A stretch of 64,000 bases of DNA from Palsa-1447 sp035546595 (GCA_035546595.1 DASZWO010000058.1:18617-82616), one strand, 5' to 3'; shown: positions 48,832 through 57,847, numbered from the stretch's first letter. Numbers and translations are program-made. The notes: generated from the letters alone by a model not told the origin.

Positions 48832-49527
48832 CTAGCCCTTGGGCTGGCCGTAGTACGCCGTCTTCCCGTGCTTGCGGAAGAAGTGGCGCTTGAGCAGGTC
48901 GCGCTCGATCGCCGGCCCGCGGGGCGCGAGCGCCAGGGTATAGTAGGCGATCCGCGCGCAGAGCTCGGCCGCGACCGCGTTCTCCACCGCCTTGGCCGCC
49001 GTCGGCCCCCAGGCGAAGGGCGCGTGGCGGTTGACCAGCACGGCGGGGGTCTGGGCGGGGTCCCTCCGCCGGAAGGTCTCGCAGATCACCCGGCCGGTCT
49101 CCACTTCGTAGGCGCCCCCGATCTCGGCGCGCCTGAGCTTCCGGGTCACCGGCACCTCGCCGTGGAAATAATCCGCGTGCGTCGTGCCCAGGGCCGGGAT
49201 GGGCCGGCCCGCCTGGGCGAAGGCGGTGGCGTAGATCGAATGGGTGTGGACGACGCCGGCCGCGGCCGCGAACCCGCGGTAGAGCGCCGCGTGGGTCGGG
49301 GTGTCGGAGGAGGGCCGCATCCGGCCCTCGACCACCTTGCCCTCGACGTCGACCAGCACCAGGTCGGCCGGACGGAGGTCGGGATAGTCGACCCCGCTCG
49401 GCTTGATCGCGAAGATCCCGCGCCCGCGGTGCAGCGCGCTGGCGTTGCCAAAGTTGAGGTGGACCAGCCCGTGCCGGGGCAGGGCGAGGTTGGCCTCGTA
49501 GGCCTCGCGCTTCAGCTCGGTCAGCAC
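48832..49527 (-). CDS. araD: L-ribulose-5-phosphate 4-epimerase
   Basis: 231 residues, the same length as E. coli AraD. Class II aldolase fold; zinc epimerase converting L-ribulose 5-phosphate to D-xylulose 5-phosphate. Seen: 'LVHLNFGNASALHRGRGIFAIKPSGVDYPDL', the zinc ligands in 'GVVHTHSIYATAFAQAG', and 'LGTTHADYFHGEVPVTR'. The start is a GTG at 49525-49527 inside the araA stop region, a 7-base overlap that signals translational coupling. Last gene of araBAD. Its 3' end abuts the xanthine dehydrogenase remnant. Confidence 0.95.
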   Translation of the reverse strand: MLTELKREAYEANLALPRHGLVHLNFGNASALHRGRGIFAIKPSGVDYPDLRPADLVLVDVEGKVVEGRMRPSSDTPTHAALYRGFAAAAGVVHTHSIYATAFAQAGRPIPALGTTHADYFHGEVPVTRKLRRAEIGGAYEVETGRVICETFRRRDPAQTPAVLVNRHAPFAWGPTAAKAVENAVAAELCARIAYYTLALAPRGPAIERDLLKRHFFRKHGKTAYYGQPKG

Positions 49528-51032
49528 AGCGGGAGGTTCGGGACGCCCTGCCAGGCGGCATCGTTCCAGCGCAGCTCCTTCTCGAACTCGGGCAGCTCGG
49601 TCCGGGCGCCGATCACCACCAGCTCGACGCCGGCCATCTCGGCGAAGTCGCGCATGTGCTCGGTGGTGACGGCGTAGCTGAACCCCGTGTGGTGGGCGCC
49701 GCCCGCCCGGATCCAGGCGCCGCAGGCGGTCTTGAAGTCCGGCCGGCACTTCCAGACGGCGCGGGCGACGGGCAGCTTCGGCAGGGCCCGCGGGGGCCTG
49801 ATCACGTCGACCTCGTTCACGATCAGGCGGAAGCGGTTGCCCAGGTCGACGAGGGAGGCGTTGATCGCCGGCCCCGGCGGGGCGTCGAAGACCAGGCGCA
49901 CCGGGTCCTCCTTGCCCCCGATCCCCAGGGGATGGATCTCGAGCGAGGGCTTCCCCGCCGCGATCGACTCGCAGATTTCCAGCATGTGGGAGCCGAGCAC
50001 CAGCGGATTCTTGGGATCGAGATGGTAGGTGTAGTCCTCCATGAAGGAGGTGCCCCCCTTGAGGTCGGAGCCGATGACCTTCATCGCGCGCAGCAGCGCG
50101 CAGGTCTTCCAGTCGCCCTCGGCGCCGAAGCCGTAGCCCTCGGCCATCAGCCGCTGGACCGCCAGGCCGGGCAGCTGCTTCAGGCCGGCCAGGTCCTCGA
50201 AGGTGGTGGTGAATCCGCGGGCGCCGCGCTCCTCCAGGAAGGCCCGCAGGCCGAGCTCGATCCGGGCGCCGTCCTCGAGCGCGCCGTGGCGCTCGCCGCC
50301 GCGGCGCAGCGGCTTCGCGACCGCGTAGCGCTCCTCGTACTCGGCGCAGAGCGCGGCCACCGCCGCGGGCTTGGCCGCCGCCACCTGCGCGGCCAGCTCC
50401 CCCACGCCGTAGCCGTTGACCGAGAAGCCGAAGCGGACCTCGGCCGCCACCTTGTCCCCCTCGGTGACCGCGACCTGGCGCATGTTGTCGCCGATCCGGG
50501 CGATGCGCGCGCCCTGCCAGTCGTGCCAGGCGCGCGCCACGCGCATCCAGGCGGCGACCCGGTCGTGGACCTCGGGGTCCTCCCAGTGCCCGACCACGAT
50601 CTTGCGGCGCAGGCGCAGCCGCGAATGGAGGAACCCGGCCTCCCGGTCGCCGTGGGCGGCCTGGTTCAGGTTCATGAAGTCCATGTCGATCGTCTCCCAC
50701 GGCAGGTCCCGGTTGAACTGGGTGTGGAGGTGGAGGAAGGGCTTGCGCAGCGCGGTCAGGCCGCGGATCCACATCTTCGCCGGCGAAAAGGTGTGCATCC
50801 ACAGGATCAGGCCGGCGCAGCGGGGCGCGTGGTTGGCCTCGACGCAGAGGGCGTGGATCTCCTCCGGCGTCGTCGCCACCTTCTGGAAGACGATTTTCAG
50901 CGGCATGCCCGGGGCGCCGCCGAGGCCGGCGGCGACGGCCTTGGAGTTGGCCGCGACCTGCTTGAGCGGCCCGGGGCCGTAGAGGTGCTGCGAGCCGGTG
51001 ATGAACCAGATTTCGGGGGCGGGGCCTTTCAT
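49521..51032 (-). CDS. araA: L-arabinose isomerase
   Basis: 503 residues (500 in E. coli). Mn-dependent conversion of L-arabinose to L-ribulose. Seen: N-terminal 'EIWFITGSQHLYG', 'HTFSPAKMWIRGL', and metal/catalytic residues in 'GFGAEGDWKT', 'TSFMEDYTYHLDPKNPLVLGSHMLEICES' and 'GGAHHTGFSYAV'. Its ATG overlaps the araB stop (ATGA). Middle gene of araBAD. Confidence 0.97.
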   Translation of the reverse strand: MKGPAPEIWFITGSQHLYGPGPLKQVAANSKAVAAGLGGAPGMPLKIVFQKVATTPEEIHALCVEANHAPRCAGLILWMHTFSPAKMWIRGLTALRKPFLHLHTQFNRDLPWETIDMDFMNLNQAAHGDREAGFLHSRLRLRRKIVVGHWEDPEVHDRVAAWMRVARAWHDWQGARIARIGDNMRQVAVTEGDKVAAEVRFGFSVNGYGVGELAAQVAAAKPAAVAALCAEYEERYAVAKPLRRGGERHGALEDGARIELGLRAFLEERGARGFTTTFEDLAGLKQLPGLAVQRLMAEGYGFGAEGDWKTCALLRAMKVIGSDLKGGTSFMEDYTYHLDPKNPLVLGSHMLEICESIAAGKPSLEIHPLGIGGKEDPVRLVFDAPPGPAINASLVDLGNRFRLIVNEVDVIRPPRALPKLPVARAVWKCRPDFKTACGAWIRAGGAHHTGFSYAVTTEHMRDFAEMAGVELVVIGARTELPEFEKELRWNDAAWQGVPNLPLC

Positions 51033-52681
51033 GAGTTCTTGAGGACGAGCAGCTCCTTCATCGTGCGCGAGAGGTCGGCCGCGGTGGTGCGGCCGCCGAA
51101 GGCGTCGTGGAGGCGGCGGTATTCGGCGTAGATCCGGTCGTAGGCCTTCCGGTTCGCGGCCTTGGGGGTGTATTTCACCCGCTTGAGATGGGCCATCGCC
51201 TTCTGCGCCCGAGCGAAGTCGGGATGCGCCCCGGCGAGGACGGCGGCGGAGATGGCCGAGCCCAGGGCGCAGGCCTGGCTGGAGCCGGCCACCAGCATGG
51301 TGCAGCCGGTGACGTCGGCGTAGATCTGCATCAGCAGCGGGTTCTTCTCCGCGATCCCGCCCGCGCAGACCACCCGCCGGACCGGCACGCCGTACTCGCG
51401 GATGCGCTCGATGATGGCGCGGGCGCCGAAGGCGGTGGCCTCGATCAGCGCGCGGTAGACCTCGGCGCGGGTGCTGTGGAGGGTGCAGCCGGCCAGCAGG
51501 CCGGTGAGGAGCGGGTCGACCAGGACGGTCCGGTTGCCGTTGTGCCAGTCGAGGGCCAGGAGGCCGCTCTGGCCCGGCCGGAGCCGCGCGGCCTCCCGCG
51601 TCAGCTCGGCGTGGAGCGCCGGCCCGCCGCCGCAGATGCCCTCGACCCACCACTTGAAGATGTCCCCGACCGCCGACTGGCCCGCCTCGATCCCGAGATA
51701 GCCCGGCAGGATGGCGCCGGGGACGATGCCGCAGATGCCCGGGATGTCCGGGACCTGGCGGGCGGCGGACACCACCGCGCAGTCGCAGGTCGAGGTGCCG
51801 ATGACCTTCACCAGCGTCCCCTCGGTCACCCCGCAGGCGATGGCGCCGTAGTGCACGTCGAACTCCCCGATCGCGATCGGGAGGGCCGGCGGCAGCCCCA
51901 GCCGCGCCGCCCATTCCGGGCAGAGCGCGCCCGCCGCCGTGCCGGCGTCGTGGGCCCGGTCGTAGAGGCGCTCGCGCAGCCGGGCCAGCTTCGGATCGAG
52001 CAGGGCCAGGAATTCCTTGTCGGGCAGGCCACCCCAGGCGTCGGCGTACATCGCCTTGTGCCCGGCGGCGCAGATCCCGCGCACGATCGCGCGCGGATCC
52101 TCCACCCCGGCGAGCACCGAGGGGATCCAGTCCGCCAGCTCCACCCAAGAGTAGGCCGCGTCGAACACCGCCGGGGCGACCCGCAGGCAGCGCCAGATCT
52201 TCGACCACCACCACTCGGAGGAGTAGGTGTTGCCGCACTTGGCGATGTAGGCCGGCCGGTGCCGGGCGGCGAGGGAGGTGATTTCGGCCGCCTCGCGCCA
52301 GCTGGTGTGGTCCTTCCACAGCCAGCATTGGGCGCCGAGGTTGCGCTTCCAGCGAGGATCGAGGGCGAGGGGGCGGTTCCGGCGGTCGACCGGCAGCGGG
52401 CTCGACCCGGTCGTGTCCACCCCCAGGCCGATCACCTTCTCCGGAGAGAAGCCGCGGGCCTTCCGCGCCGCCTTCAGGGCCCCGCGGACGGATTTTTCCA
52501 GGCCGAAAAGATAGTCGCCGGGATGCTGCCGGGCCAGGAGATGGTCCCGGGGATCGAGCAGCACGCCCTCGGTCCCGCTGGGGTAGGGCACCACGCAGCT
52601 GCCCAGCTCCGCGCCGTCGGCGCACCGCACCACCAACGCCCGCACCGAGTTGGTGCCGTAGTCGATCCCGACGGTGAACAT
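51029..52681 (-). CDS. araB: L-ribulokinase
   Basis: 550 residues. FGGY kinase phosphorylating L-ribulose with ATP. Seen: 'VGIDYGTNSVRALVVRCADG' at the N-terminus, a central 'GIVPGAILPGYLGIEAGQSAVGDIFKW' and 'LVDPLLTGLLAGCTLHSTRAEVYRALIEATAFGARAIIE', then the ATP-site 'VVCAGGIAEKNPLLMQIYADV'. The ATG at 52679-52681 was chosen because it begins at the conserved domain; GGAGG is very close upstream. It follows accC by 49 bases, with a palindrome in between. Confidence 0.96.
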   Translation of the reverse strand: MFTVGIDYGTNSVRALVVRCADGAELGSCVVPYPSGTEGVLLDPRDHLLARQHPGDYLFGLEKSVRGALKAARKARGFSPEKVIGLGVDTTGSSPLPVDRRNRPLALDPRWKRNLGAQCWLWKDHTSWREAAEITSLAARHRPAYIAKCGNTYSSEWWWSKIWRCLRVAPAVFDAAYSWVELADWIPSVLAGVEDPRAIVRGICAAGHKAMYADAWGGLPDKEFLALLDPKLARLRERLYDRAHDAGTAAGALCPEWAARLGLPPALPIAIGEFDVHYGAIACGVTEGTLVKVIGTSTCDCAVVSAARQVPDIPGICGIVPGAILPGYLGIEAGQSAVGDIFKWWVEGICGGGPALHAELTREAARLRPGQSGLLALDWHNGNRTVLVDPLLTGLLAGCTLHSTRAEVYRALIEATAFGARAIIERIREYGVPVRRVVCAGGIAEKNPLLMQIYADVTGCTMLVAGSSQACALGSAISAAVLAGAHPDFARAQKAMAHLKRVKYTPKAANRKAYDRIYAEYRRLHDAFGGRTTAADLSRTMKELLVLKNS

Positions 52682-52715
52682 CGCCTCCACCGGAAGATTT
52701 CGGGGGGCGGGGGTC

Positions 52716-52731
52716 AACCCAATCTTGGGTT
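52716..52731. promoter_or_regulatory. Palindromic operator candidate upstream of araBAD
   Basis: AACCCAATCTTGGGTT has 7-base perfect arms around a 2-base centre. It lies 35 bases before the araB start and touches the accC stop. The short centre makes an RNA hairpin poor, so a dimeric repressor or activator site is the better reading. No regulator gene is adjacent. Confidence 0.45.
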
Positions 52732-54095
52732 CAGGAGAAAAGGTCCGGCGGGGTCCGGCTGAGGAATTCCTCCATGTAGCCGGTGGTCGCCTTGCCCTCG
52801 ATGAAGACCGGGTCGGCCATGATCGCCTTGTGCAGCGGGATGGTGGTCTTGATGCCGCGGATCAGGTACTCGCTCAGCGCCCGGTAGGCCCGCTCCAGCG
52901 CCACCTTGCGGGTGGTCCCGTAGCAGATCAGTTTGCCGATCATCGAGTCGTAGTAGGGCGGGATGGTGTAGCCGCTGTAGGCGTGGCTGTCCACCCGCAC
53001 GCCGTGGCCCCCGGGGGCGTAGTAGAGGCCGATCGTGCCGGGGGAGGGGGCGAAGCCGCGGGCCGGATCCTCGGCGTTGATCCGGCACTCGATCGCGTGC
53101 TTCTCGAAGGTGACGTCCCCCTGGTCGAAATCCAGCTTCTCGCCGTTGGCCACCCGGATCTGCTGCTTGATCAGGTCGATCCCCGTCACCTCCTCGGTGA
53201 CGGGATGCTCCACCTGGATGCGGGTGTTCATCTCGATGAAGTAATAGTGCCCCTTGGCGTCGACCAGGAACTCAATCGTCCCGGCGTTCTCGTACTCGGC
53301 GGCCTCGGCCGCCCGCACCGCCGCCTTGCCCATCTTCTTGCGCAGGTCGGGGGTGAGGAAGGGGGAGGGGGACTCCTCGATCAGCTTCTGGTGGCGGCGC
53401 TGCACCGAGCAGTCGCGCTCGCCGAGGTGGAGGACGTGGCCGTGGCTGTCGGCCAGGATCTGGAACTCGATGTGGCGGGGCCGCTCGATGTACTTCTCGA
53501 TGTAGACCTGGCCGTTGCCGAAGGCCTTCTCGGCCTCGCCCCGGGCCACGTGGTATTCCTTGGCGAAGGAGACGTCGTTGTGCGCGATGCGCATGCCGCG
53601 GCCCCCGCCGCCCGCCACCGCCTTGATGATGACGGGGTAGCCGATCTTCCGGGCCACCTTCACCGCCTCCGCCTCGCTGCCCACCGGCCCGTCGCTGCCG
53701 GGCACGATCGGGACGCCGGCCTTCCGCACCGTGTCCTTCGCGACCGACTTGTCGCCCATCATCTTGATGGATTTCGACTTCGGACCGATGAACTTCACGT
53801 TGCAGGACTCGCACTGCTCCGCGAACTTCGCGTTCTCGGAAAGGAACCCGTAGCCGGGGTGGATGGCGTCGACGTCCGCCACCTCGGCCGCGCTCATGAT
53901 CCGGTCCGCCCGCAGGTAGCTGTCGGAGCTCTTGGGGCCGCCGATGCAGATGGCCTCGTCGGCCAGCTGGACATGGAGGGACTGGACGTCCGCCTCGGAG
54001 TAGACCGCCAAGGTCTTGATGCCGAGCTCGCGGCAGGCGCGGACGATCCGGAGGGCTATTTCACCGCGGTTAGCGATGAGGATCTTCTGAATCAT
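52731..54095 (-). CDS. accC: Biotin carboxylase subunit of acetyl-CoA carboxylase
   Basis: 454 residues. ATP-dependent carboxylation of the biotin on AccB, first half of malonyl-CoA synthesis. Seen: 'ILIANRGEIALRIVRACRELG', ATP-grasp 'IIKAVAGGGGRGMRI', 'ERDCSVQRRHQKLIEESPSP', 'FIEMNTRIQVEHPVTEEVTG' and 'ECRINAEDP'. It starts 18 bases after accB. Finding accBC directly upstream of araBAD is unusual; readthrough is possible. Confidence 0.97.
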   Translation of the reverse strand: MIQKILIANRGEIALRIVRACRELGIKTLAVYSEADVQSLHVQLADEAICIGGPKSSDSYLRADRIMSAAEVADVDAIHPGYGFLSENAKFAEQCESCNVKFIGPKSKSIKMMGDKSVAKDTVRKAGVPIVPGSDGPVGSEAEAVKVARKIGYPVIIKAVAGGGGRGMRIAHNDVSFAKEYHVARGEAEKAFGNGQVYIEKYIERPRHIEFQILADSHGHVLHLGERDCSVQRRHQKLIEESPSPFLTPDLRKKMGKAAVRAAEAAEYENAGTIEFLVDAKGHYYFIEMNTRIQVEHPVTEEVTGIDLIKQQIRVANGEKLDFDQGDVTFEKHAIECRINAEDPARGFAPSPGTIGLYYAPGGHGVRVDSHAYSGYTIPPYYDSMIGKLICYGTTRKVALERAYRALSEYLIRGIKTTIPLHKAIMADPVFIEGKATTGYMEEFLSRTPPDLFS

Positions 54096-54113
54096 GGAGG
54101 GGGCGTATCCTCC

Positions 54114-54581
54114 TCAGCCCTGCTTGATCTTGAAGAGGCGCTGGCCGTATTCGACCGGCTGTCCGTTTTCGACCAGGATCTCCAGCACCGTCCCCTTGGC
54201 CTCCGCCTGGATCTCGTTCATGATCTTCATGGCCTCGATGATGCAGACCACGGTGTTGGCCTCCACCCGGGCGCCGATGTCGATGAAGGATTTGCTTTCG
54301 GGCGAGGCCGCCCGGTAGAACGTGCCCACCATCGGTGACTTGATGAAAGCGACGCCGGGCTCCTCTTCCACCGCGCCGGCCGGGGTCGCGGGGGCGGCCG
54401 GTGCCGCCGCGGGGGCGGGGGCCAGCTCCCGGGCCGGCGCCTCCTGGCCCCGGGTTACGACCGGAACCCCGTTCATGCCCCGACGGATCTTAAGTTTGAA
54501 GCCTTCCTCCTCCACCGCGAACTCGCTCAGTTCCGAGCGCTTCATCAAATCGATGATCTGTTTGATTTGTTTTAGGTCCAA
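54114..54581 (-). CDS. accB: Biotin carboxyl carrier protein of acetyl-CoA carboxylase
   Basis: 155 residues if begun at the TTG at 54579-54581 (E. coli AccB has 156). N-terminal 'LDLKQIKQIIDLMKRSELSEFAVEEEGFKLKI', an Ala/Pro linker (about 50-75), and the biotinyl domain with the modified Lys in 'CIIEAMKIMNEI' near 120, ending 'YGQRLFKIKQG'. No ATG exists at the conserved start and the bases before it are pyrimidine-rich, so no Shine-Dalgarno helps. An ATG at 54669-54671 would add 30 residues (Pro/Ser-rich) unlike the family. Confidence 0.92.
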   Translation of the reverse strand: MDLKQIKQIIDLMKRSELSEFAVEEEGFKLKIRRGMNGVPVVTRGQEAPARELAPAPAAAPAAPATPAGAVEEEPGVAFIKSPMVGTFYRAASPESKSFIDIGARVEANTVVCIIEAMKIMNEIQAEAKGTVLEILVENGQPVEYGQRLFKIKQG

Positions 54582-54778
54582 GGAGGGGGAGGGGGTTGTT
54601 GGGCCGTCTGGGGGTAGGATGCGTGGGTTAGAAGGTGAAGAAGGGTAGGCGTTCAAAAGAATTCCCGGCATTAGGCAACCCCAGTCTTTGCGACATTGTC
54701 TCAACAAATCAATTTTATCGGATTTTGCCCTTAAAACGCCCCATTTTGCCCCAAAACTCGGATTTTTTCCATTTCTCC
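54582..54778. promoter_or_regulatory. A/T-rich divergent control region between accB and the GH43 gene
   Basis: The most A/T-rich intergenic stretch of this part of the window. It holds TTAGGCAA (54671-54678), a fourth copy of the motif seen around marR. Closer to the GH43 gene, ATTTTGCCCTTAAAAC (54722-54737) and ATTTTGCCCCAAAAC (54743-54757) form an imperfect direct repeat with a 21-base period, two helical turns, each half also roughly palindromic (TTTT...AAAA). These look like paired regulator sites for the secreted enzyme. Confidence 0.5.
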
Positions 54779-55741
54779 ATGATAAAAACCACCACCCCCG
54801 TTACCCTGTTTTTAGCTCTTTTTGGGCTGTCCCTGACGGCGCCCGGCCTGCGGGCCGCCGAGGCCCAGACCTACCTCTTCAGCTACTTCACGGGAAATGG
54901 GGAGGACGGCCTGCATTTCGCGCGGAGCGACGACGGCCTCAACTGGCATGCCCTGCGGGCGGGGGCGTCCTTCCTGCGGCCCGAAGTGGGCACCGAGAAG
55001 CTCATGCGCGACCCCTGCATCCTGCGGGGTCCGGACGGGGTTTTCCGCATGGTATGGACCGATTCGTGGTACGACCGGTCGATCGGCTACGCCAGCTCGG
55101 CCGATCTGATCCACTGGTCGCCGGAACAGGCCCTCCCGGTCATGGCGGCCGAGCCCAAGGCCTCGAACTGCTGGGCTCCGGAGGTGACCTATGACCCCGC
55201 CAAGGCCGATTACGTCATCTTCTGGGCCACCACCATCCCCGGCCGCTTCGCCGCCACGGACGAGTCGGGCCGGACCCGGCCGACCCAGCGCCTGCTCAAC
55301 CATCGGATCTACTGCGTGACCACGGCGGACTTCGTCCATTTCAGCCCCACCCGGCTGCTTTACGACGGGGGCTTCGACGTGATCGACGCCACCATGGCCC
55401 GGGACGGCTCGCAGTGGCTGATGTTCGTCAAGAACGAGACCGAGCGGCCGAAGCCGGAGAAGAACATCCGGCTGCTGCGAGCCCCCTCCCCCGAGGGGCC
55501 CTTCTCCGCCCCCTCGGCGCCGATCACCGGGGACTACTGGGCCGAGGGCCCCACCTCGATCCGGATCGGGGGCGCCTGGTACGTCTACTTCGACAAGTAC
55601 CGCGACCACGCCTTCGGCGTGGTGCGCTCGCGCGACCTGGAGCACTGGGAAGACATCAGCTCCCGGCTGCACCTGCCGGCCGGGATCCGGCACGGGACGG
55701 TCTTCCGCGTTTCCGCCCGCCTGGCCGACGCCCTCGAATGA
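54779..55741 (+). CDS. Secreted glycoside hydrolase family 43-like enzyme (arabinosidase/xylosidase type)
   Basis: 320 residues. Signal peptide 'TLFLALFGLSLTAPGLRA'. Five-bladed beta-propeller pattern with the three GH43 catalytic positions: Asp in 'MRDPCILRG' near 78, Asp in 'DVIDATMARDG' near 202, and Glu in 'WAEGPTSIRIGG' near 255. Also 'NCWAPEVTYDP' as in the family. It would cleave arabino- or xylo-oligosaccharides outside the cytoplasm. It is divergent from accBC-araBAD, which supports an L-arabinose link. The start follows an A/T-rich region with repeated sites. Substrate specificity is inferred only from context. Confidence 0.82.
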   Translation: MIKTTTPVTLFLALFGLSLTAPGLRAAEAQTYLFSYFTGNGEDGLHFARSDDGLNWHALRAGASFLRPEVGTEKLMRDPCILRGPDGVFRMVWTDSWYDRSIGYASSADLIHWSPEQALPVMAAEPKASNCWAPEVTYDPAKADYVIFWATTIPGRFAATDESGRTRPTQRLLNHRIYCVTTADFVHFSPTRLLYDGGFDVIDATMARDGSQWLMFVKNETERPKPEKNIRLLRAPSPEGPFSAPSAPITGDYWAEGPTSIRIGGAWYVYFDKYRDHAFGVVRSRDLEHWEDISSRLHLPAGIRHGTVFRVSARLADALE

Positions 55742-56757
55742 GCCTGCCGGGCCCCACGCTGGAGCGGATCCGGCGGCTCCTCTGCGGGCTGCACGAGTCG
55801 ATCCGCGACGCCCTCCGGGCCTCCCGCGCCCGGCAGGCCCGGCATTTCGCCGAGGTCGCCGGCCAGACCCGGGCCGACACGATCTACCGCATCGACCGGG
55901 TCAGCGAGGCGGCGATCCTGGGGTGGTTCGGCCGGCACTGGCCGCGCTCGCTCCCGGTCGAGCTGGTGATGGAGGGGATCGAGGAGGGAAGCCCGGTCAC
56001 CTTTCCCGCCGGCACCCCGGTCGGCCGCACCCTCTGCAAGTGCATCATCGACCCGATCGACGGCACCCGCGGCCTGATGCACGACAAGCGGGCCGCCTGG
56101 GCCCTGAGCGCGCTCGCGCCCCAGCGCGGCGCGCGCACCCACCTGGGCGACCTCCTGGTCGCCGTCATGACCGAGCTGCCCACGACCAAGCAGGGCCAGG
56201 CCGACCAGTACAGCGCGGTGCGCGGCGGCGGCCTCCGCGGGATCGTGGCGACGCGCCGCGACGTGGCGGGCGGCCCGCGGCGGCGCCTCGCCTTCCGGCC
56301 TTCGGGCGCGGCCGACTTCGAGCACGGCTTCGCCTCGCTGGTCCATTTCTTCCCGGAGGGGCTGGCGCTGACCGCGCGGATCGAGGAGGAGCTTTGGGAG
56401 CGCATCCGGCCGCGGCGGTCCGGGGGCCCGCCGCGCGTCTTCGGCGACCAGTACCTCACCACCGGCGGCCAGATCCACGAGCTGCTGACCGGCCGGGACC
56501 GGATGATCGGCGACCTCCGGCCGCTGGTCTATGCCCGTCTCGGCCTGAAGTCGGCGCTGGTCTGCCATCCCTACGACATCTGCACCGCCTTCCTGCTCGC
56601 CGAGGCGGGCGGGGTGGTGGAGGAGCCGCTGGGAGGCGCCCTCCGGGCGCCGCTCGACACCACCACGCCGGTGGCGTGGATGGGCTACGCCAATCCGCGG
56701 CTGGCCCGCCTGGTCCGGCCGGCGCTGCGCCGCGTGCTGCGGAAGCATTTGGGCTGA
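55738..56757 (+). CDS. Inositol monophosphatase-like family protein
   Basis: 339 residues, longer than typical IMPases (about 270). Motif 'CIIDPIDGTRGLMHDKRAAW' (near 100-119) is the D-P-I-D-G-T metal site, and 'YDICTAFLLAEAGGVVEEPLGG' corresponds to the second W-D-x-A-x-x-x-L-(I/L)-x-E-A-G-G motif with Y-D replacing W-D. The first Glu-rich metal motif is weak ('VMEGIEEGSP'). A Mg-dependent sugar- or inositol-phosphate phosphatase is likely. The ATG overlaps the GH43 stop (ATGA), so the two are coupled. Confidence 0.8.
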   Translation: MSLPGPTLERIRRLLCGLHESIRDALRASRARQARHFAEVAGQTRADTIYRIDRVSEAAILGWFGRHWPRSLPVELVMEGIEEGSPVTFPAGTPVGRTLCKCIIDPIDGTRGLMHDKRAAWALSALAPQRGARTHLGDLLVAVMTELPTTKQGQADQYSAVRGGGLRGIVATRRDVAGGPRRRLAFRPSGAADFEHGFASLVHFFPEGLALTARIEEELWERIRPRRSGGPPRVFGDQYLTTGGQIHELLTGRDRMIGDLRPLVYARLGLKSALVCHPYDICTAFLLAEAGGVVEEPLGGALRAPLDTTTPVAWMGYANPRLARLVRPALRRVLRKHLG

Positions 56758-56815
56758 CGGCAGCTTTCGCGTCTGGCTATCCCGGGGTTTTTCTTTATCA
56801 ACTGCAGCTTCCGCC

Positions 56816-57847
56816 ATGAGCAGCGCCGCCACCCAGACCCTCCGGCCCCCCCCCGCGGTCTCGACCGCCTTCGGCGGGGTCTTCGCGCCGCTGGCCCCGC
56901 ACCTGCAGGAGCTCGACCGTTTCCTCCGGGCGCAGCTGGCCGCCTTCGAGCCCGAGATCCGCAGCATGGCGGAATACTGCATCGACAGCTCCGGCAAGCG
57001 CATCCGGCCGGCCCTGGCCTTCTTCAGCGGCTGGCGCGAGGACGGGGCGGTGGTGCCTGAGGTCGTGCGGGCGGCCGCCGTCATCGAGATGGTCCACCTC
57101 GCCACCCTGGTGCATGACGACATCATGGACGGCGCCGACGTGCGGCGGAACCGGCGGACGGCCTCGCGGGCCTACGGCTCGACCGCGGCGGTCCTGCTGG
57201 GCGACGCGCTTTTCGCCCACGCCCTGCACCTCTCGACCCAATTTCCGACGCCCGAGGTCTGCTTCGCCGTTTCCGAGTCGGCCCGCCGGGTCTGCGCCGG
57301 CGAGATCATCCAGACCCTGCGTAGGGGCTCGACCGACGTGACCCTGGCCGAGTACCGCCGCATCATCGACCTCAAGACCGCCGAGCTCTTCCGGGTCTCG
57401 TGCTTCATGGGGGCGCGGCTCTCGGGTTCGGGGGCGGGCTACGCGGAGGCGGCCGGCCGCTTCGGCCGCCACCTGGGCATCGCCTACCAGATCTACGACG
57501 ACCTGGCGGACTTCTTCGGGGAGGAGAAACGGATCGGCAAGACCCTCGGCACCGACTTCGCCAGCGGCAAGCTCACCCTCCCGCTGCTCCAGCTGATGGA
57601 GAGCCTGCCGGCCGGGGAGCGGGGAGCCCTGGCCGAGGAGGTCGCCGGCCGCGCCCCGCCGCAGCCCGCGCTGCGCCTGGGGCAGATGGAGCGCTTCGGG
57701 GTGTTCCCGGCCGTGGCCGGGGCGATCAACGACGAGCTGGCGGCGGCCGGCCGGGCTCTGGCCGATTGGAACGGCCCGGCTTCGGCGGCACTTCTCCGGC
57801 TGGCCGGGGTCCTGCAGGAGCAGGTCGCCGCCCTGCACAAGATCTAG
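56816..57847 (+). CDS. Trans-polyprenyl diphosphate synthase (octaprenyl/heptaprenyl type)
   Basis: 343 residues. It elongates allylic diphosphates with IPP to make the quinone side chain. First Asp-rich motif 'LVHDDIMDGADVRRNRRT' (D-D-x-x-D, about 100-117) and second 'YQIYDDLADFFG' (about 222-233), plus 'SSGKRIRPALAF' near 57. The residues before the first motif ('MVHLATL') are small/aromatic-poor, fitting a long-chain product; chain length cannot be read off. A stand-alone gene, followed after 61 bases by an ECF sigma gene. Confidence 0.92.
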   Translation: MSSAATQTLRPPPAVSTAFGGVFAPLAPHLQELDRFLRAQLAAFEPEIRSMAEYCIDSSGKRIRPALAFFSGWREDGAVVPEVVRAAAVIEMVHLATLVHDDIMDGADVRRNRRTASRAYGSTAAVLLGDALFAHALHLSTQFPTPEVCFAVSESARRVCAGEIIQTLRRGSTDVTLAEYRRIIDLKTAELFRVSCFMGARLSGSGAGYAEAAGRFGRHLGIAYQIYDDLADFFGEEKRIGKTLGTDFASGKLTLPLLQLMESLPAGERGALAEEVAGRAPPQPALRLGQMERFGVFPAVAGAINDELAAAGRALADWNGPASAALLRLAGVLQEQVAALHKI

